Assembly: GCF_900460345.1 (NCBI RefSeq)
Contig: NZ_UHHW01000002.1
Location: 1,674,001-1,738,000 of the forward strand
DNA from: Trueperella pyogenes
Lineage (GTDB): Bacteria; Actinomycetota; Actinomycetes; Actinomycetales; Actinomycetaceae
Direction: 5' to 3'
Length of the DNA: 64,000 bases
The translations under genes were made by a program, and so were the position numbers. This document shows, piece by piece, positions 45,118-54,890 of this stretch. The number at the start of each line of letters is the position of its first letter. Positions within the stretch are counted from its first letter, which is position 1. A model generated the notes under the pieces. It was not told the DNA's origin and did not search any database. It worked only from the letters and a program-made list of their open reading frames with translations.

Positions 45118-46503
45118 CTAGGCGATGTCTCCGAGAGACCGGCCGTCTGGGACACGCCAGATGCTCCAGCCGTCCACACCATCCATCCCCGACGCCTTCG
45201 CCGCCGCCTCCGACGGATCCGCGAACACGCCAACACCGGCGATATCGATGAGACCGGCGCTAGTGAGATAGCCGTGGAGCGCCTGGTGTTTGCGGCGCGA
45301 ACGCCACGTCACCTTCACCGTTCCCACTTGCGCGACAATTCTTTGCAGGCGCGGGTTTGGGGCGGGCGCGCTGACCGCGGACGGACGCGGCACCAGGCCC
45401 GAATCCCACCGATCAGACTTGACGGCGGCCTGCGCCACCGCCTCCGACGAGGCCTCAGACGAGGCTCGCTCAGAGAAGATCGTGGCCGAGCGATCCTTCG
45501 GGGCACTCATGTCCCATAGCCGTTGTTCGGCTCGCTTTGACTCTGCTACGAGCAGGTCGTACATCGTCATGCCCACATCTTGCCGATTCTTCTCTAACAG
45601 CGAGGTCGCTTCCTCGGAAAATGCTTTCTTGGCTTCGTCGGATGCGCGGCGTAGCTCGACAGCGTAGAGGAGATCGGACGGGTCACGCTTGGCGGGGCGC
45701 TCCTTCTCGTAGCGCCACCCGCTGATGTCCCAGGCCTCGTCGTAGCGTTGTGCACGATCGACCGCTTCTTCAATCTCCTGGATCGGCTCAGATGCAGCCG
45801 CTGGCTCCGGTGCGGCTGCCGACTTAGGCCAAACTACTACCGGCTCGGGCTCAATCACCGGCTCAGGCTCAACCGTCGGGGCAGGCTCGGAGATCAGCTC
45901 TTCCGCACCGCCTTCTTCATCCGCGGTCTGGGCCGATTCGCGCACAAGCTCGGCAGTTTCTTCTGCCCATGGCAGCACGGTGGGAGACTCCATGACTTTC
46001 GCGATCTCCACGAGCAGACCCTGCGCACCCTGGTGGGCAAAAATCTGATAGGCCTCCACCCCAGCGCCGCGCAAGGCGGAGATAGCGCGCAGCACGTCGG
46101 CTTCGTAGTGGGGAGAAAAGAGGAAGAGACGCGGGCCAGGCTTGGTCAGCGGCGGTGCGGAGTCCACAAAAGCGCGGTAGTCAGAATCGAAAGCCTCAGA
46201 ACCGCCGGTGTAGAGCTGGCCGAGCGCGCCACGGCCCATCTGCGAGTGTCGGCCGGCACGCGCGAGCGCACGCATGAAGGCTTGGGAAGAGAGTGTGTCA
46301 AAAAAATCGATGCTGGCCACTTGCCCAGTGGCATCGAGGGCGAGGAAGGTGCCGGATTCGTAGGAGCGGCCCACCCCAAAGAGCGGGTAGTGGATGAATT
46401 CGAGCGCTTGGGAGCGTACGGCGTCGCACACGTCGTCGCTAACTTCAGCTACCAGCTGCTGTGGCGCCACGAGGCGACCGTCGTGCAATACGAAAACTCC
46501 CAC
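45118..46503 (-). CDS. Actinobacterial protein with acidic Pro-rich linker and RAMA-like C-terminus
   Basis: 461 residues from GTG 46503 (GAAGGGAG upstream); a longer frame upstream is not supported. The first ~200 residues look like a compact alpha/beta domain (VGVFVLHDGRLVAPQ; FLALDATGQVASIDFFDT; PRLFLFSPHYEADVLRAIS). Then come an acidic Pro/Glu-rich linker (EPAPTVEPEPVIEPEP), charged helices, and a C-terminal ~60 residues ending FADPSEAAAKASG...GWSIWRVPDGRSL, which resembles the RAMA domain found with DNA modification enzymes. I do not recognise the full protein. It is convergent with the alpha/beta hydrolase and lies 80 bases after the FAD/Fe-S dehydrogenase gene start-side neighbour. Confidence 0.7.
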   Translation of the reverse strand: MGVFVLHDGRLVAPQQLVAEVSDDVCDAVRSQALEFIHYPLFGVGRSYESGTFLALDATGQVASIDFFDTLSSQAFMRALARAGRHSQMGRGALGQLYTGGSEAFDSDYRAFVDSAPPLTKPGPRLFLFSPHYEADVLRAISALRGAGVEAYQIFAHQGAQGLLVEIAKVMESPTVLPWAEETAELVRESAQTADEEGGAEELISEPAPTVEPEPVIEPEPVVVWPKSAAAPEPAAASEPIQEIEEAVDRAQRYDEAWDISGWRYEKERPAKRDPSDLLYAVELRRASDEAKKAFSEEATSLLEKNRQDVGMTMYDLLVAESKRAEQRLWDMSAPKDRSATIFSERASSEASSEAVAQAAVKSDRWDSGLVPRPSAVSAPAPNPRLQRIVAQVGTVKVTWRSRRKHQALHGYLTSAGLIDIAGVGVFADPSEAAAKASGMDGVDGWSIWRVPDGRSLGDIA

Positions 46504-46583
46504 GCGTGTCTCCCTTCCGCGCCTCAGTCTACCCGAGCTTTCAAACTTTGAAAGACCCTCACTCCTCATCCATAAAGTGGAAT

Positions 46584-49475
46584 TCACGACGTGTGCGATT
46601 TACGACGCACGCCTGCGCCGTCGCGCAAAAGTTCGGCAAGGTGAACGCCCTGGTCACCGACGAGCCCCGCGGCTTGCGTGCGGCAGGAGAAGCCGTCGGC
46701 CAGATATACGGCGTCCGGCGATGCGGCCGCGAGTTTGGGCAGCAGGTCGTTGTGCGCCACCTTGACTGACACGTCATAGTGCCCTTTTTCCATGCCGAAG
46801 TTTCCAGCCAACCCGCAACATCCCGAGACGGTGGTCAGTTGCGCTCCGGCGCGCCGGAGGAGTTCAGCGTCGGCTCGCCAGCCCATGACGGAGTAATGGT
46901 GGCAGTGAGGTTGGGCGACGACCTCGACCCCGCTGAGGTCCGGTACCTGCCAGTCTTCTCCCGGCCCGATGGGTTCGGGCGCGGTGAGCAGCTCGGCGAG
47001 GGTGTGGGTCATATGCGCGACGACGGCCGAGCGGGCGTCGTCCGGGAGCAGGTCCAGGAGGTCCTCACGCAAGACAGCCGTGCAGGAGGGCTCTACGCCG
47101 ACGATGGGGATGCCCGACGCTGCAAAGGGCGCGAGCAGGCCGAGTAGATGCGTGAGTTCCTTCTTGGCGTGGCCAAGTTGGCCGGTGGTGATCCAGGTCA
47201 GGCCACAGCAGGCGTCGGCTGGCGGTATGAGCACGGTGTATCCGGCCCGCTGTAGCACGGCGACCATCGCCTGCGCACCGCGGGTGTCAAGCGTTTCAGA
47301 GAAAGAATCCACCCACAGCATCACATATTTTTTCTCACCCATGGCCGCCTGGCCCACGAGCCCGCGGGTTTCCTTGCGCAGGCTCTTGGCGTGAGTTGAA
47401 AAGCGGGTGGTGGCAAAGCCCGGCCAGGAGCGGCGGGTGTCGAGCCCACTGGCGGCGAACGCGATTTTGCGAATCGGCCCGATCTTCATGAGGGCATTCG
47501 CGAGCGCGGCGAGGCCTGGGATCGCGGTAGCCCAGCGGGCGAGAATGGGCAGGTTGCCGAGTATGTAATGGGTGCGCGGGCGGATCTTTCCCCGGTAACC
47601 GCGATAGAGCGCTTCAGATTTGAATTTGGCGAGGTTGACTCCCGTTGGGCAGTCGGTGGAGCAGGCCTTACAGGCGAGGCAGAGGTCTAGAGCCTCGTGC
47701 AGGGCGCTGTCCTCAAAGCCGCTGACGAGTTGGCCGTTCGTCACCTCCTGCAGCACGCGGGCGCGCCCGCGGGTGACGTCCTTTTCGTCTTTAGTGGCCT
47801 GATAAGAGGGGCACATGTAGAAGCCAGCGGCCGTGCGATTCGCACGGCAGTTGCCCACACCGGTGCAGCGGTGTACCGCGCGGGTGAAGTCCCCGCCATC
47901 CTCCCGAAAATGGAAGCCGCCGGCGTACTGGCTGGGGGCGGCCTGCGGGCGGCGGAGGTCGGCGTCGAGGGGGCGGGGACGGACGAGGACGCCGGGATTG
48001 AGCACGTCATCGGGATCGAAGAGCGCTTTGACCGCGCCGAAAAGCTCGAGTATCTGCGGCGGGTACATGCGGGTGAGGAGCTCAGAGCGGGCGCGGCCGT
48101 CGCCGTGCTCGCCTGACATAGAGCCGCCGTAGCGCATGGCGATGTCTGTGGCCTCTTCCATAAAGGCGCGCATGAGCGGCACTCCACCTGCCTCCTCGAG
48201 TGGGAAGTCGATGCGCACGTGCACGCAGCCATCTCCGAAATGGCCATACATGAGGCCGTCTAGGCCTTTCGCGGACATGAGTCCACGCAGGTCACGCAGG
48301 TACGGCCCGAGTTTCTCGGGTGGCACGGCCGAGTCTTCCCAGCCCGGCCAGGCGGCCTCCCCGGCCGGAGTTCGCCCGCCCAGGCCAGCACCGTCGGCGC
48401 GGATACGCCACAGCTCGGCGGCTTCGGGGCCGGGCGGGCAGACGACGACGTCGGCCGTCCCGGCGTCACGCACAATCGCCGCCACTCGCTGGTCGACGAC
48501 CGCGACGTCCTCCCCCTCCTGCGCACCGACCTCGATGAACAACCAGCCGCCGCCCGCCGGCAGCGCTGGCACCGCACCCTTCTTGCGGCGCACCACCTCC
48601 ACGAGCTCTGCATCGATCCCCTCGACAGCGAGCGGAGCATGGGCGAGCAGAGCGGGGACGGCGTCGGCGGCCGCGGGCATATCCGGGTAGCCAAGGACCA
48701 CGAGGGTCGGCGCCTGTGCGAGCGGAACCAGGCGCAGCAGCGCCTGCGTGATCACGACGAGCGTTCCCTCAGAGCCCACGAGCATCTTGGCCAGGTCGCG
48801 CCCATTTTCCGGCAGGAGATGTTCCAGGGAGTAGCCCGAGACCTGGCGCGAAAAGCGGCCAAAGTGGCGGCGGATGTCGGCGAGGTGGGAGCAGATCAGC
48901 GCGGCCAGGCACTCGCCCAACTCCCCCTTCCCCAGACTGCCGCTACCAGCGGTAAAAGCTCGCCCTGCGCCGTCGATGCACTCAAGCGCCAACACATTAT
49001 CGGCCGTGCGCCCCCAGGCCACAGCATGCGGGCCGCAAGCGTTGTTTCCGATCATGCCGCCGAGAGTCGCGCGGTTCTGCGTGGACGGATCCGGCCCAAA
49101 GCGCAAACCGTGTACAGCGGCCGCGGCCTGCAGGTCGCTCATCACCACACCCGGCTGCACCCGCGCAGTCCGCGCCACCGGGTCAATTTCGAGGATCTTA
49201 TTCATGTGCCGGGAAAAGTCCAGCACCACGCCAGGGCCTACCGCATTGCCCGCCACCGACGTGCCACCACCGCGCGACGTCAGCGCCACGCCGCGCTCCC
49301 GGCAGATCTCCAGCACGGCCGCAACGTCGTCGTCGTTCTTCGGGAAGACCACTACCTGCGGCGGCACGCGATAATTCGACGCGTCGGTTGAGTATTCGGC
49401 GCGGGCGCGCACTGATGCGTCGACGTCGCCGACGATGCGAGCAGCTATCGCCTCCGCGAGGGTAAGTGGTGCCAT
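46584..49475 (-). CDS. FAD- and Fe-S-binding dehydrogenase (D-lactate/2-hydroxyacid type, GlcD-GlcF-like fusion)
   Basis: 963 residues from the ATG at 49475 with GAGGAGG upstream. N-terminal FAD_binding_4 domain (LTSRGGGTSVAGNAVGPG; LGGMIGNNACGPHAVAWG) and FAD-oxidase C-domain (MSGEHGDGRARSELL). A ferredoxin-like part follows with two Cys clusters (CTGVGNCRAN...MCPSYQ and CLACKACSTDCPTG), then two CCG domains (ACCGLTWI; GCCGLAGNFGMEKGHY). It oxidises a 2-hydroxyacid, most likely D-lactate, and passes electrons to quinone or another carrier. The exact substrate is inferred. A single-gene unit before the RAMA-like gene. Confidence 0.88.
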   Translation of the reverse strand: MAPLTLAEAIAARIVGDVDASVRARAEYSTDASNYRVPPQVVVFPKNDDDVAAVLEICRERGVALTSRGGGTSVAGNAVGPGVVLDFSRHMNKILEIDPVARTARVQPGVVMSDLQAAAAVHGLRFGPDPSTQNRATLGGMIGNNACGPHAVAWGRTADNVLALECIDGAGRAFTAGSGSLGKGELGECLAALICSHLADIRRHFGRFSRQVSGYSLEHLLPENGRDLAKMLVGSEGTLVVITQALLRLVPLAQAPTLVVLGYPDMPAAADAVPALLAHAPLAVEGIDAELVEVVRRKKGAVPALPAGGGWLFIEVGAQEGEDVAVVDQRVAAIVRDAGTADVVVCPPGPEAAELWRIRADGAGLGGRTPAGEAAWPGWEDSAVPPEKLGPYLRDLRGLMSAKGLDGLMYGHFGDGCVHVRIDFPLEEAGGVPLMRAFMEEATDIAMRYGGSMSGEHGDGRARSELLTRMYPPQILELFGAVKALFDPDDVLNPGVLVRPRPLDADLRRPQAAPSQYAGGFHFREDGGDFTRAVHRCTGVGNCRANRTAAGFYMCPSYQATKDEKDVTRGRARVLQEVTNGQLVSGFEDSALHEALDLCLACKACSTDCPTGVNLAKFKSEALYRGYRGKIRPRTHYILGNLPILARWATAIPGLAALANALMKIGPIRKIAFAASGLDTRRSWPGFATTRFSTHAKSLRKETRGLVGQAAMGEKKYVMLWVDSFSETLDTRGAQAMVAVLQRAGYTVLIPPADACCGLTWITTGQLGHAKKELTHLLGLLAPFAASGIPIVGVEPSCTAVLREDLLDLLPDDARSAVVAHMTHTLAELLTAPEPIGPGEDWQVPDLSGVEVVAQPHCHHYSVMGWRADAELLRRAGAQLTTVSGCCGLAGNFGMEKGHYDVSVKVAHNDLLPKLAAASPDAVYLADGFSCRTQAAGLVGDQGVHLAELLRDGAGVRRKSHTS

Positions 49476-49644
49476 GATGCCTCCTCGAGGCCATTGTGCA
49501 CGATTTACCGCGCGAATGCGCACCCTGCACAACTGATGAGAGCGCCCTGACCTGCACGCCCTCCGGCCCGCACGCCCGAGCTGGGGCTACTAAGCCCACA
49601 GCTTCAGTTTTACCCTCGTAAACCCGTACAGCTCGACCATGGAA

Positions 49645-49677
49645 TTGGCCCGATCCGCTAAGCGAAGATCGGGCCAA
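49645..49677. repeat. Intergenic palindrome, second copy of the 21.6-kb element core
   Basis: TTGGCCCGATC (49645-49655) pairs perfectly with 49667-49677. The right side GCGAAGATCGGGCCAAAA (49662-49679) differs by one base from 21630-21647. It lies in the 255-base gap between ppdK and the FAD/Fe-S gene, which otherwise holds only promoter-type sequence. Confidence 0.6.
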
Positions 49678-49730
49678 AACTCAGTATCGAGCGTACGCGG
49701 GCCACCTCAGTAACCCGCAGCTACCTCTAC

Positions 49731-52463
49731 TTACACGTGATCGAAGCGGCGCTCATACGTGGTCTCATTCTCGATCGCGGCGCGGCCAGCCTCGAGGCGG
49801 GCGACCGGCACGCGGAACGGTGAACAGGAGACGTAGTTGAGGCCAACCTTCTCGAAGAAGTGGATCGAGCTCGGGTCGCCGCCGTGCTCGCCACACACGC
49901 CCATCTTCATGTCGGGCTTGGTGTGGCGGCCGCGCTGAACGCCCATATCGACGAGCGCACCCACGCCGCCGAGGTCGACCGACTCGAACGGCGAAACGCC
50001 GAACACGCCGTAGTCGAAGTACTCGTTGAAGAAGGTGCCCTCGACGTCGTCACGCGAGAATCCCCAGGTGGTCTGGGTCAGATCGTTGGTGCCGAAGGAG
50101 AAGAAGTCGGACTCAGCGGCGATCGTATCGGCGGAGACGGCCGCGCGCGGCAGCTCGATCATGTTGCCGATCGGCAGGTCGAGCTCGACGCCGGTTTCTT
50201 CGGAGACCTCGGCGATGACCTCGAGGGCCATGTCGCGCACGATCTGGAGTTCGCGCACGCCGCCAATGAGCGGGACCATGATCTCCGGCTTGGGGTCCTT
50301 GCCTTCCTTCTTCAGCTGGGCGGCGGCTTCGGAGATGGCACGCACCTGGAGGCGGATGAGGCCCGGGATCTTCAAGCCGAGGCGGACGCCACGCAGGCCG
50401 AGCATCGGGTTTTGCTCGTGGTGGCCCTTGACCGCTGCAAGGAGTTCGCGTTCTTCGTCCGTGATCTCTTCGCCCTTAGCTTCTTTGACGGCAAGGCTGA
50501 CGGAGATCTCGGTGAGGTCGGGCAGGAACTCGTGCAACGGCGGATCGATGAGGCGAACCGTAACGGGCAGGCCATCCATCGCCCCGAAGATGCCGATGAA
50601 GTCCTCGCGCTGGTACGGCAGGAGTTCGGCGAGGGCGGCGGCCTGGGTCTCCTCGTCGTGGGCGAGGATCATCTTTTCGATGAGCTTGCGGCGCTCGCCG
50701 AGGAACATGTGCTCAGTGCGGCACAGGCCGATGCCTTGGGCGCCGAAGTCGCGGGCGCGCTGGGCGTCTTCAGGCGAGTCGGCGTTTGCGCGCACGAGCA
50801 TGCGGCGCTTCTCGTCAGCGTGGGTCATGATGCGGTCCACGGCTGCAACGAGGTCCTTGTCGTCATCCGACGACGCCGCGGCCAGGCCTGCCTCGAGGCC
50901 CTCGGCGAGGTAGGTAGTCACCGGGGAGTCGGTCACAGCGACTTCGCCTTCGAAGACTTCGCCGGTGGTGCCGTCGATAGCGATGATGTCACCGACCCTG
51001 AATTCCTTGCCGGAGGACTTGACCTTCATGGTGCCGGCGATTTCGTCTACCAGGAGGTCATCGGCGCCGACCACACAGCAACGGCCCATGCCACGGGCGA
51101 CAACGGCGGCGTGGGAGGTCTTGCCGCCGCGGGCGGTGAGGATGCCTTCGGAGACGACCATGCCCTGGAGATCTTCTGGGTTGGTCTCGCGGCGGACGAG
51201 GACGACCTTGGCGCCGGCCTGGGTGCGGGCGACGGCGGTGGCGTTGTCCATGACGATCTCGCCGACGGCCGCGCCCGGCGAGGCGGGCATGCCACGGGTG
51301 ATAGTGACCTTTTCGGCCTTCTTGTCGAACTGCGGGAAGAGCAGCGAGGTGAGCTGGTCGCCGGTGACGCGGGTGACGGCCTCGTCGCGGGTGATCAGGC
51401 GCTCGTCGACGAGCTGATCGGCTACGCGGAAGGCCGCGGCCGGGGTGCGCTTACCGACGCGGGTCTGCAGCATCCACAGCTTGCCGCGTTGGACGGTGAA
51501 TTCGATGTCGCACAGGTCGCGGTAGTGGGTCTCGAGGCGGTCCATGATGGCGAGCAGCTCGTCGTAGGACTTCTTGTCGATCTCGCCGAGCGCGGACAGC
51601 GGGAGGGTGTTGCGGATGCCGGCGACGACGTCTTCGCCCTGAGCGTTCTCGAGGTAGTCACCGTAGACGCCGGAGTGGCCTGTGGAGGGGTCACGGGTGA
51701 AGCAGACGCCCGTGCCGGAGCCTTCACCCATGTTGCCAAACACCATGGTCTGGACGTTGACGGCGGTGCCGATGTCGTTGGGGATGTGCTCACGGCGGCG
51801 GTAGATGCGAGCGCGCTCGGTGTTCCAGGAGTTGAACACGGCCACGACGGCGAGGTCGAGCTGTTTGCGCGGGTTCTGCGGGAAGTCTTCGCCGGTTGAT
51901 TCCTTGACGATGGCCTTGAATTCGACGACGAGGCGCTGAAGGTCCTCGGTGGTCATGTCCGGATCGCCGGCGTAGCCCTTCTCCTCTTGGAGGGCGTGGA
52001 GGGCCTCAGCGAAGGGTTCGCCTTCGATGCCGAGGACGGTCTTGCCGAACATCTGCAGCAGACGGCGGTAGGAGTCCCAGGCGAAGCGCTCGTCGCCGGA
52101 CTGCTCGGCCAGGCCGATCACAGATTCGTCGTTAAGGCCGATGTTGAGGACGGTCTCCATCATGCCAGGCATGGAGAACTTAGCGCCGGAACGCACCGAC
52201 ATCAGGAGCGGGTCCTTAGGATCGCCCAAGTGCTTGCCCATCTTGGCTTCGACTTCGCGGATTGCGCTGGTCACCTGCACGTCAAGAACTTCGGGCGCGG
52301 AGCCCTCGGTAAGATAGACGCGGCAAGCCTCGGTGGTGATGGTGAAACCTGGAGGGACTGGCAGACCAAGGTTAGTCATTTCTGCAAGGTTTGCGCCTTT
52401 ACCGCCGAGGAGATCCTTCTGGTCCTTGTCACCCTCGGTAAAGTCGTATACGTACTTTGTCAT
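49731..52463 (-). CDS. ppdK: Pyruvate, phosphate dikinase
   Basis: Interconverts pyruvate + ATP + Pi and PEP + AMP + PPi. 910 residues from the ATG at 52463 (GGAGG upstream). ATP-grasp region with GGKGANLAEMTNLG and GNMGEGSGTGVCFTRDPSTG; the swivelling phospho-His in ARGGKTSHAAVVARGMG; a C-terminal PEP/pyruvate barrel with SFGTNDLTQTTWGFSRDD and the acid/base Cys in GVCGEHGGDP. It can supply PEP for the PEP-using DhaM fusion, or run toward pyruvate to save ATP (inference). Single-gene unit. Confidence 0.97.
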   Translation of the reverse strand: MTKYVYDFTEGDKDQKDLLGGKGANLAEMTNLGLPVPPGFTITTEACRVYLTEGSAPEVLDVQVTSAIREVEAKMGKHLGDPKDPLLMSVRSGAKFSMPGMMETVLNIGLNDESVIGLAEQSGDERFAWDSYRRLLQMFGKTVLGIEGEPFAEALHALQEEKGYAGDPDMTTEDLQRLVVEFKAIVKESTGEDFPQNPRKQLDLAVVAVFNSWNTERARIYRRREHIPNDIGTAVNVQTMVFGNMGEGSGTGVCFTRDPSTGHSGVYGDYLENAQGEDVVAGIRNTLPLSALGEIDKKSYDELLAIMDRLETHYRDLCDIEFTVQRGKLWMLQTRVGKRTPAAAFRVADQLVDERLITRDEAVTRVTGDQLTSLLFPQFDKKAEKVTITRGMPASPGAAVGEIVMDNATAVARTQAGAKVVLVRRETNPEDLQGMVVSEGILTARGGKTSHAAVVARGMGRCCVVGADDLLVDEIAGTMKVKSSGKEFRVGDIIAIDGTTGEVFEGEVAVTDSPVTTYLAEGLEAGLAAASSDDDKDLVAAVDRIMTHADEKRRMLVRANADSPEDAQRARDFGAQGIGLCRTEHMFLGERRKLIEKMILAHDEETQAAALAELLPYQREDFIGIFGAMDGLPVTVRLIDPPLHEFLPDLTEISVSLAVKEAKGEEITDEERELLAAVKGHHEQNPMLGLRGVRLGLKIPGLIRLQVRAISEAAAQLKKEGKDPKPEIMVPLIGGVRELQIVRDMALEVIAEVSEETGVELDLPIGNMIELPRAAVSADTIAAESDFFSFGTNDLTQTTWGFSRDDVEGTFFNEYFDYGVFGVSPFESVDLGGVGALVDMGVQRGRHTKPDMKMGVCGEHGGDPSSIHFFEKVGLNYVSCSPFRVPVARLEAGRAAIENETTYERRFDHV

Positions 52464-52971
52464 CTGCCCTCCGTTGGGAATATGGGTTTTCGGTTCACTT
52501 CTTTGTTCGAATGGGGTGGCACTCGCCACCACGCACAGTGCTCTAATCTACCACCGTGCAGGGGGATGTGCGACTTTCGACCCGGTTAAGGGCAGCGGTT
52601 TTAGCTCTTCGATGTGGTCGCCACTGATCTTGCGGGGAGATCCAGGCGTGCAAAAACGGGCACTCTCTCAACGACCACTTCGCGAACAAGGGTCTATATC
52701 GACGTACCTTACTGATTATGATCGCGAAGGGTTAGTAGTGCCTCATATTCTTTGAGCGTGAATGTGTTCATAACCAACACCGGAGCAGCCCCTATCCTCA
52801 TACCCCGAAACCGGCAGTTATATGGGACATGCTTGGCCAAAAAGATTGGTATCTCTGCAGCGCTTGTCAATCTGTTGTGAGTCCGTTTGGTGGTTTGTGG
52901 TTGACTCCAAGGTGTCGATTGCTTGGCCTGGGGTGTTCGGGCTGGGGTTCTTGGCCGGCGCTGCAGCAAAG

Positions 52972-53018
52972 TGCTTGCCGCTGTAGCAACCTGCGGCAGA
53001 TTGCTACAGCGCCAAGCA
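52972..53018. repeat. Strong hairpin in the gene-free stretch
   Basis: TGCTTG (52972-52977) and CGCTGTAGCAA (52979-52989) pair with TTGCTACAGCG (53001-53011) and CAAGCA (53013-53018), with a single C/C mismatch and an 11-base loop. Weaker complementarity continues outward. Confidence 0.6.
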
Positions 53019-53158
53019 GCTTAATGCAGTTCCGACAGGCCCGCCAAGGGCCACCGGGCGCCTGGCCGGCTGGCAGCGTGCCCGACCCACCCAAGCGCCC
53101 GACACAAAACATGAATATAGCCTCCACCAGGCCCATATATGAATCGGTAGCCGGTATG

Positions 53159-53217
53159 TTCAAAAGAACTGTCGCCAGGCTCTTGCCAGGTAGACCAAAT
53201 ATTCAAAAGAACTGTCG
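53159..53217. repeat. 16-base direct repeat
   Basis: TTCAAAAGAACTGTCG occurs at 53159-53174 and again at 53202-53217, 43 bases apart. Between them CCAGG occurs twice. The purpose is unknown. Confidence 0.6.
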
Positions 53218-53562
53218 GAATGCAGAAAGCGAGTGGCCTGCGGGTTAAACAAAGCCCACCCCTGAGCCCCCTCAACCCCGCACCCAACAACAACGACCTC
53301 ATACCGACTCACAACAAGGCGGGCACACAGGGCAAGCCCATTAATATGGTATCGGCAAATCGCGTGCACTATCGGTAGGCTCAGCTTGCACCGTCGATAT
53401 TATTCCCCATTGTGCGGAAGCGGCATATTCAAGGATTTCAAGTACCGGCACGTTCTTCACCCCTAACACCTACAATCTAGTTTTCTCCCCTCTCAATCTG
53501 TATTTGTATCAATATGGAAGAGACCTAGATTAAGCGCCTTTCGGGCGCGAGTGCAGCGCCAG

Positions 53563-54864
53563 CTACTTCCCCACGGCAATGTCTAATGCGCTCGCACACG
53601 CCATCTGGACAGCCGCCGCCACGGCTCCGGTAACAACCGCTTCGGCTCCCAGGCGTGAGCCGACGACGTCGGGCGCTATAGACGCCCCACTGTCCGGCAT
53701 CGCCGCGCGCGCTTCCTCGATGACCTTCAACATCGCCGGGCCGACCGCCCCGGAAACGACTATCATGGCCGGGTCGTAGAAGCTCTGCAGAACGGTGACC
53801 ACACGGGCGAGTCGGCGCCCGATGTCTCGGGCGATAGCCTGCGCGTCGGCGTCGCCGGCCTCGATTGCCGCGAAGACCAGTCGGCCGGTCACTTCCTCGG
53901 GGGCGAGACCACCGAAAGCGCCGTTGCCGTCAACGTGACCCGCGGCAATTTCCTTGGCCGCCGCCTTGGCCGCATACTCGCCGAAGCCGAACGTGTCACC
54001 GACGCCCTCCACGCAGTCGAATGCGTTCATCTCGCCCACAGCGCCATGCGTGCCGCGCAGCAGGTGGCCGTCAATGACGACGCCGGCGCCCATGCGCGCC
54101 CCGGCCAGCAGGGTGACGAAGCTGCCTTGCCCCCGCGCTTCACCTACAGTCCCTTCGGCGACGGCGGCGAGCAACGCGTCGTTCTCGACCCGGACGACGG
54201 GCCCGACGTCGGCTAGCTCGTCGATGAGGTCGGGGTTAACCAGCTGCCAGAAGCCAGTGTGGTGGCGCGGCGAACGGCCATCATCGGCGACGGGAGCCGG
54301 TACGCCCACGCACACCGCGTAAATGTCGCCGGGATCTCTGCCCGCCTGCTTGACCACCTCGGCAATAAGGCTCCTCACCTGTTCACGACGCCGCGGCCCC
54401 AGGACGCACACGTCGCCGTCCGGATCACATTCAGCGACGGAGTGGGCCGTTGCCACACTCTGGCCGGAGAGGTCGGCCGCGATGGCGGTCAGGTGGGAGC
54501 AGCCCGCATCGACGCCGACGACGAGGCCGGCGTCGGCGTCGAAGGAGAACCGACGCGCGGGGCGGCCTTTCCGGTAGATGGCTGCCGGGGCGTTGACCTG
54601 CCCGACCACTCTTGCGTGAGCAGTCGCCCCGGCGCGCGGGCAGGCTTCGCGGGCATTCGGCAGCTCGACGATGAGCCCGGAGTCGGCAAGCACCTCGAGG
54701 ACATCGATCGACGTTGCGCGCGTTAGCCCGGTGTTTGCCATGACATCGGAGGCCGTGAATTCTTTTCGCCCCCACGCATAGTTGAGCACAGCCACGTGGC
54801 TGGCTGGCCAGTCAGAAACTGAGGCGTCGAACCACGCAGAAGGGGTTGACTGAGGAGGTTTCAT
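53563..54864 (-). CDS. ROK-family transcriptional regulator
   Basis: 433 residues. The N-terminal winged helix (FTASDVMANTGLTRATSIDV) is followed by a ROK sugar-kinase-like domain (VVGVDAGCSHLTAIAADLSG, the phosphate-binding loop; GARMGAGVVIDGHLLRG; GEMNAFDC). The usual zinc site of ROK proteins (GHxxV...CxCGxxGCxE) is degenerate: the His is Asn and the Cys cluster is not kept. It is divergent from the second sugar importer and probably represses it. TATTAT (54876-54871 on this strand) ends six bases before the ATG with no ribosome-binding site, a leaderless signature. Confidence 0.9.
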   Translation of the reverse strand: MKPPQSTPSAWFDASVSDWPASHVAVLNYAWGRKEFTASDVMANTGLTRATSIDVLEVLADSGLIVELPNAREACPRAGATAHARVVGQVNAPAAIYRKGRPARRFSFDADAGLVVGVDAGCSHLTAIAADLSGQSVATAHSVAECDPDGDVCVLGPRRREQVRSLIAEVVKQAGRDPGDIYAVCVGVPAPVADDGRSPRHHTGFWQLVNPDLIDELADVGPVVRVENDALLAAVAEGTVGEARGQGSFVTLLAGARMGAGVVIDGHLLRGTHGAVGEMNAFDCVEGVGDTFGFGEYAAKAAAKEIAAGHVDGNGAFGGLAPEEVTGRLVFAAIEAGDADAQAIARDIGRRLARVVTVLQSFYDPAMIVVSGAVGPAMLKVIEEARAAMPDSGASIAPDVVGSRLGAEAVVTGAVAAAVQMACASALDIAVGK

Positions 54865-54890
54865 GCGGAGATAATATCAATACCACTTAA

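Larger units (their letters stand above)
52533..53562. other. About 1 kb without a convincing gene
   Basis: Short frames are open on both strands over the same bases, but none has a recognisable domain, ribosome-binding site or consistent codon bias. The stretch contains a strong hairpin (52972-53018) and a 16-base direct repeat (53159-53217). 53340-53560 is AT-richer and probably holds only the 3' side of the ROK gene. A non-coding RNA or decayed genes are possible. Confidence 0.5.

Noticed and set aside
49860..51899. 679-codon plus-strand frame opposite ppdK
   Set aside because: An antisense shadow of ppdK, biased in composition and without domains.
52829..53248. 139-codon open frame in the gene-free stretch
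   Set aside because: It overlaps open frames on the opposite strand, crosses the strong hairpin and the direct repeat, and has no recognisable domain.
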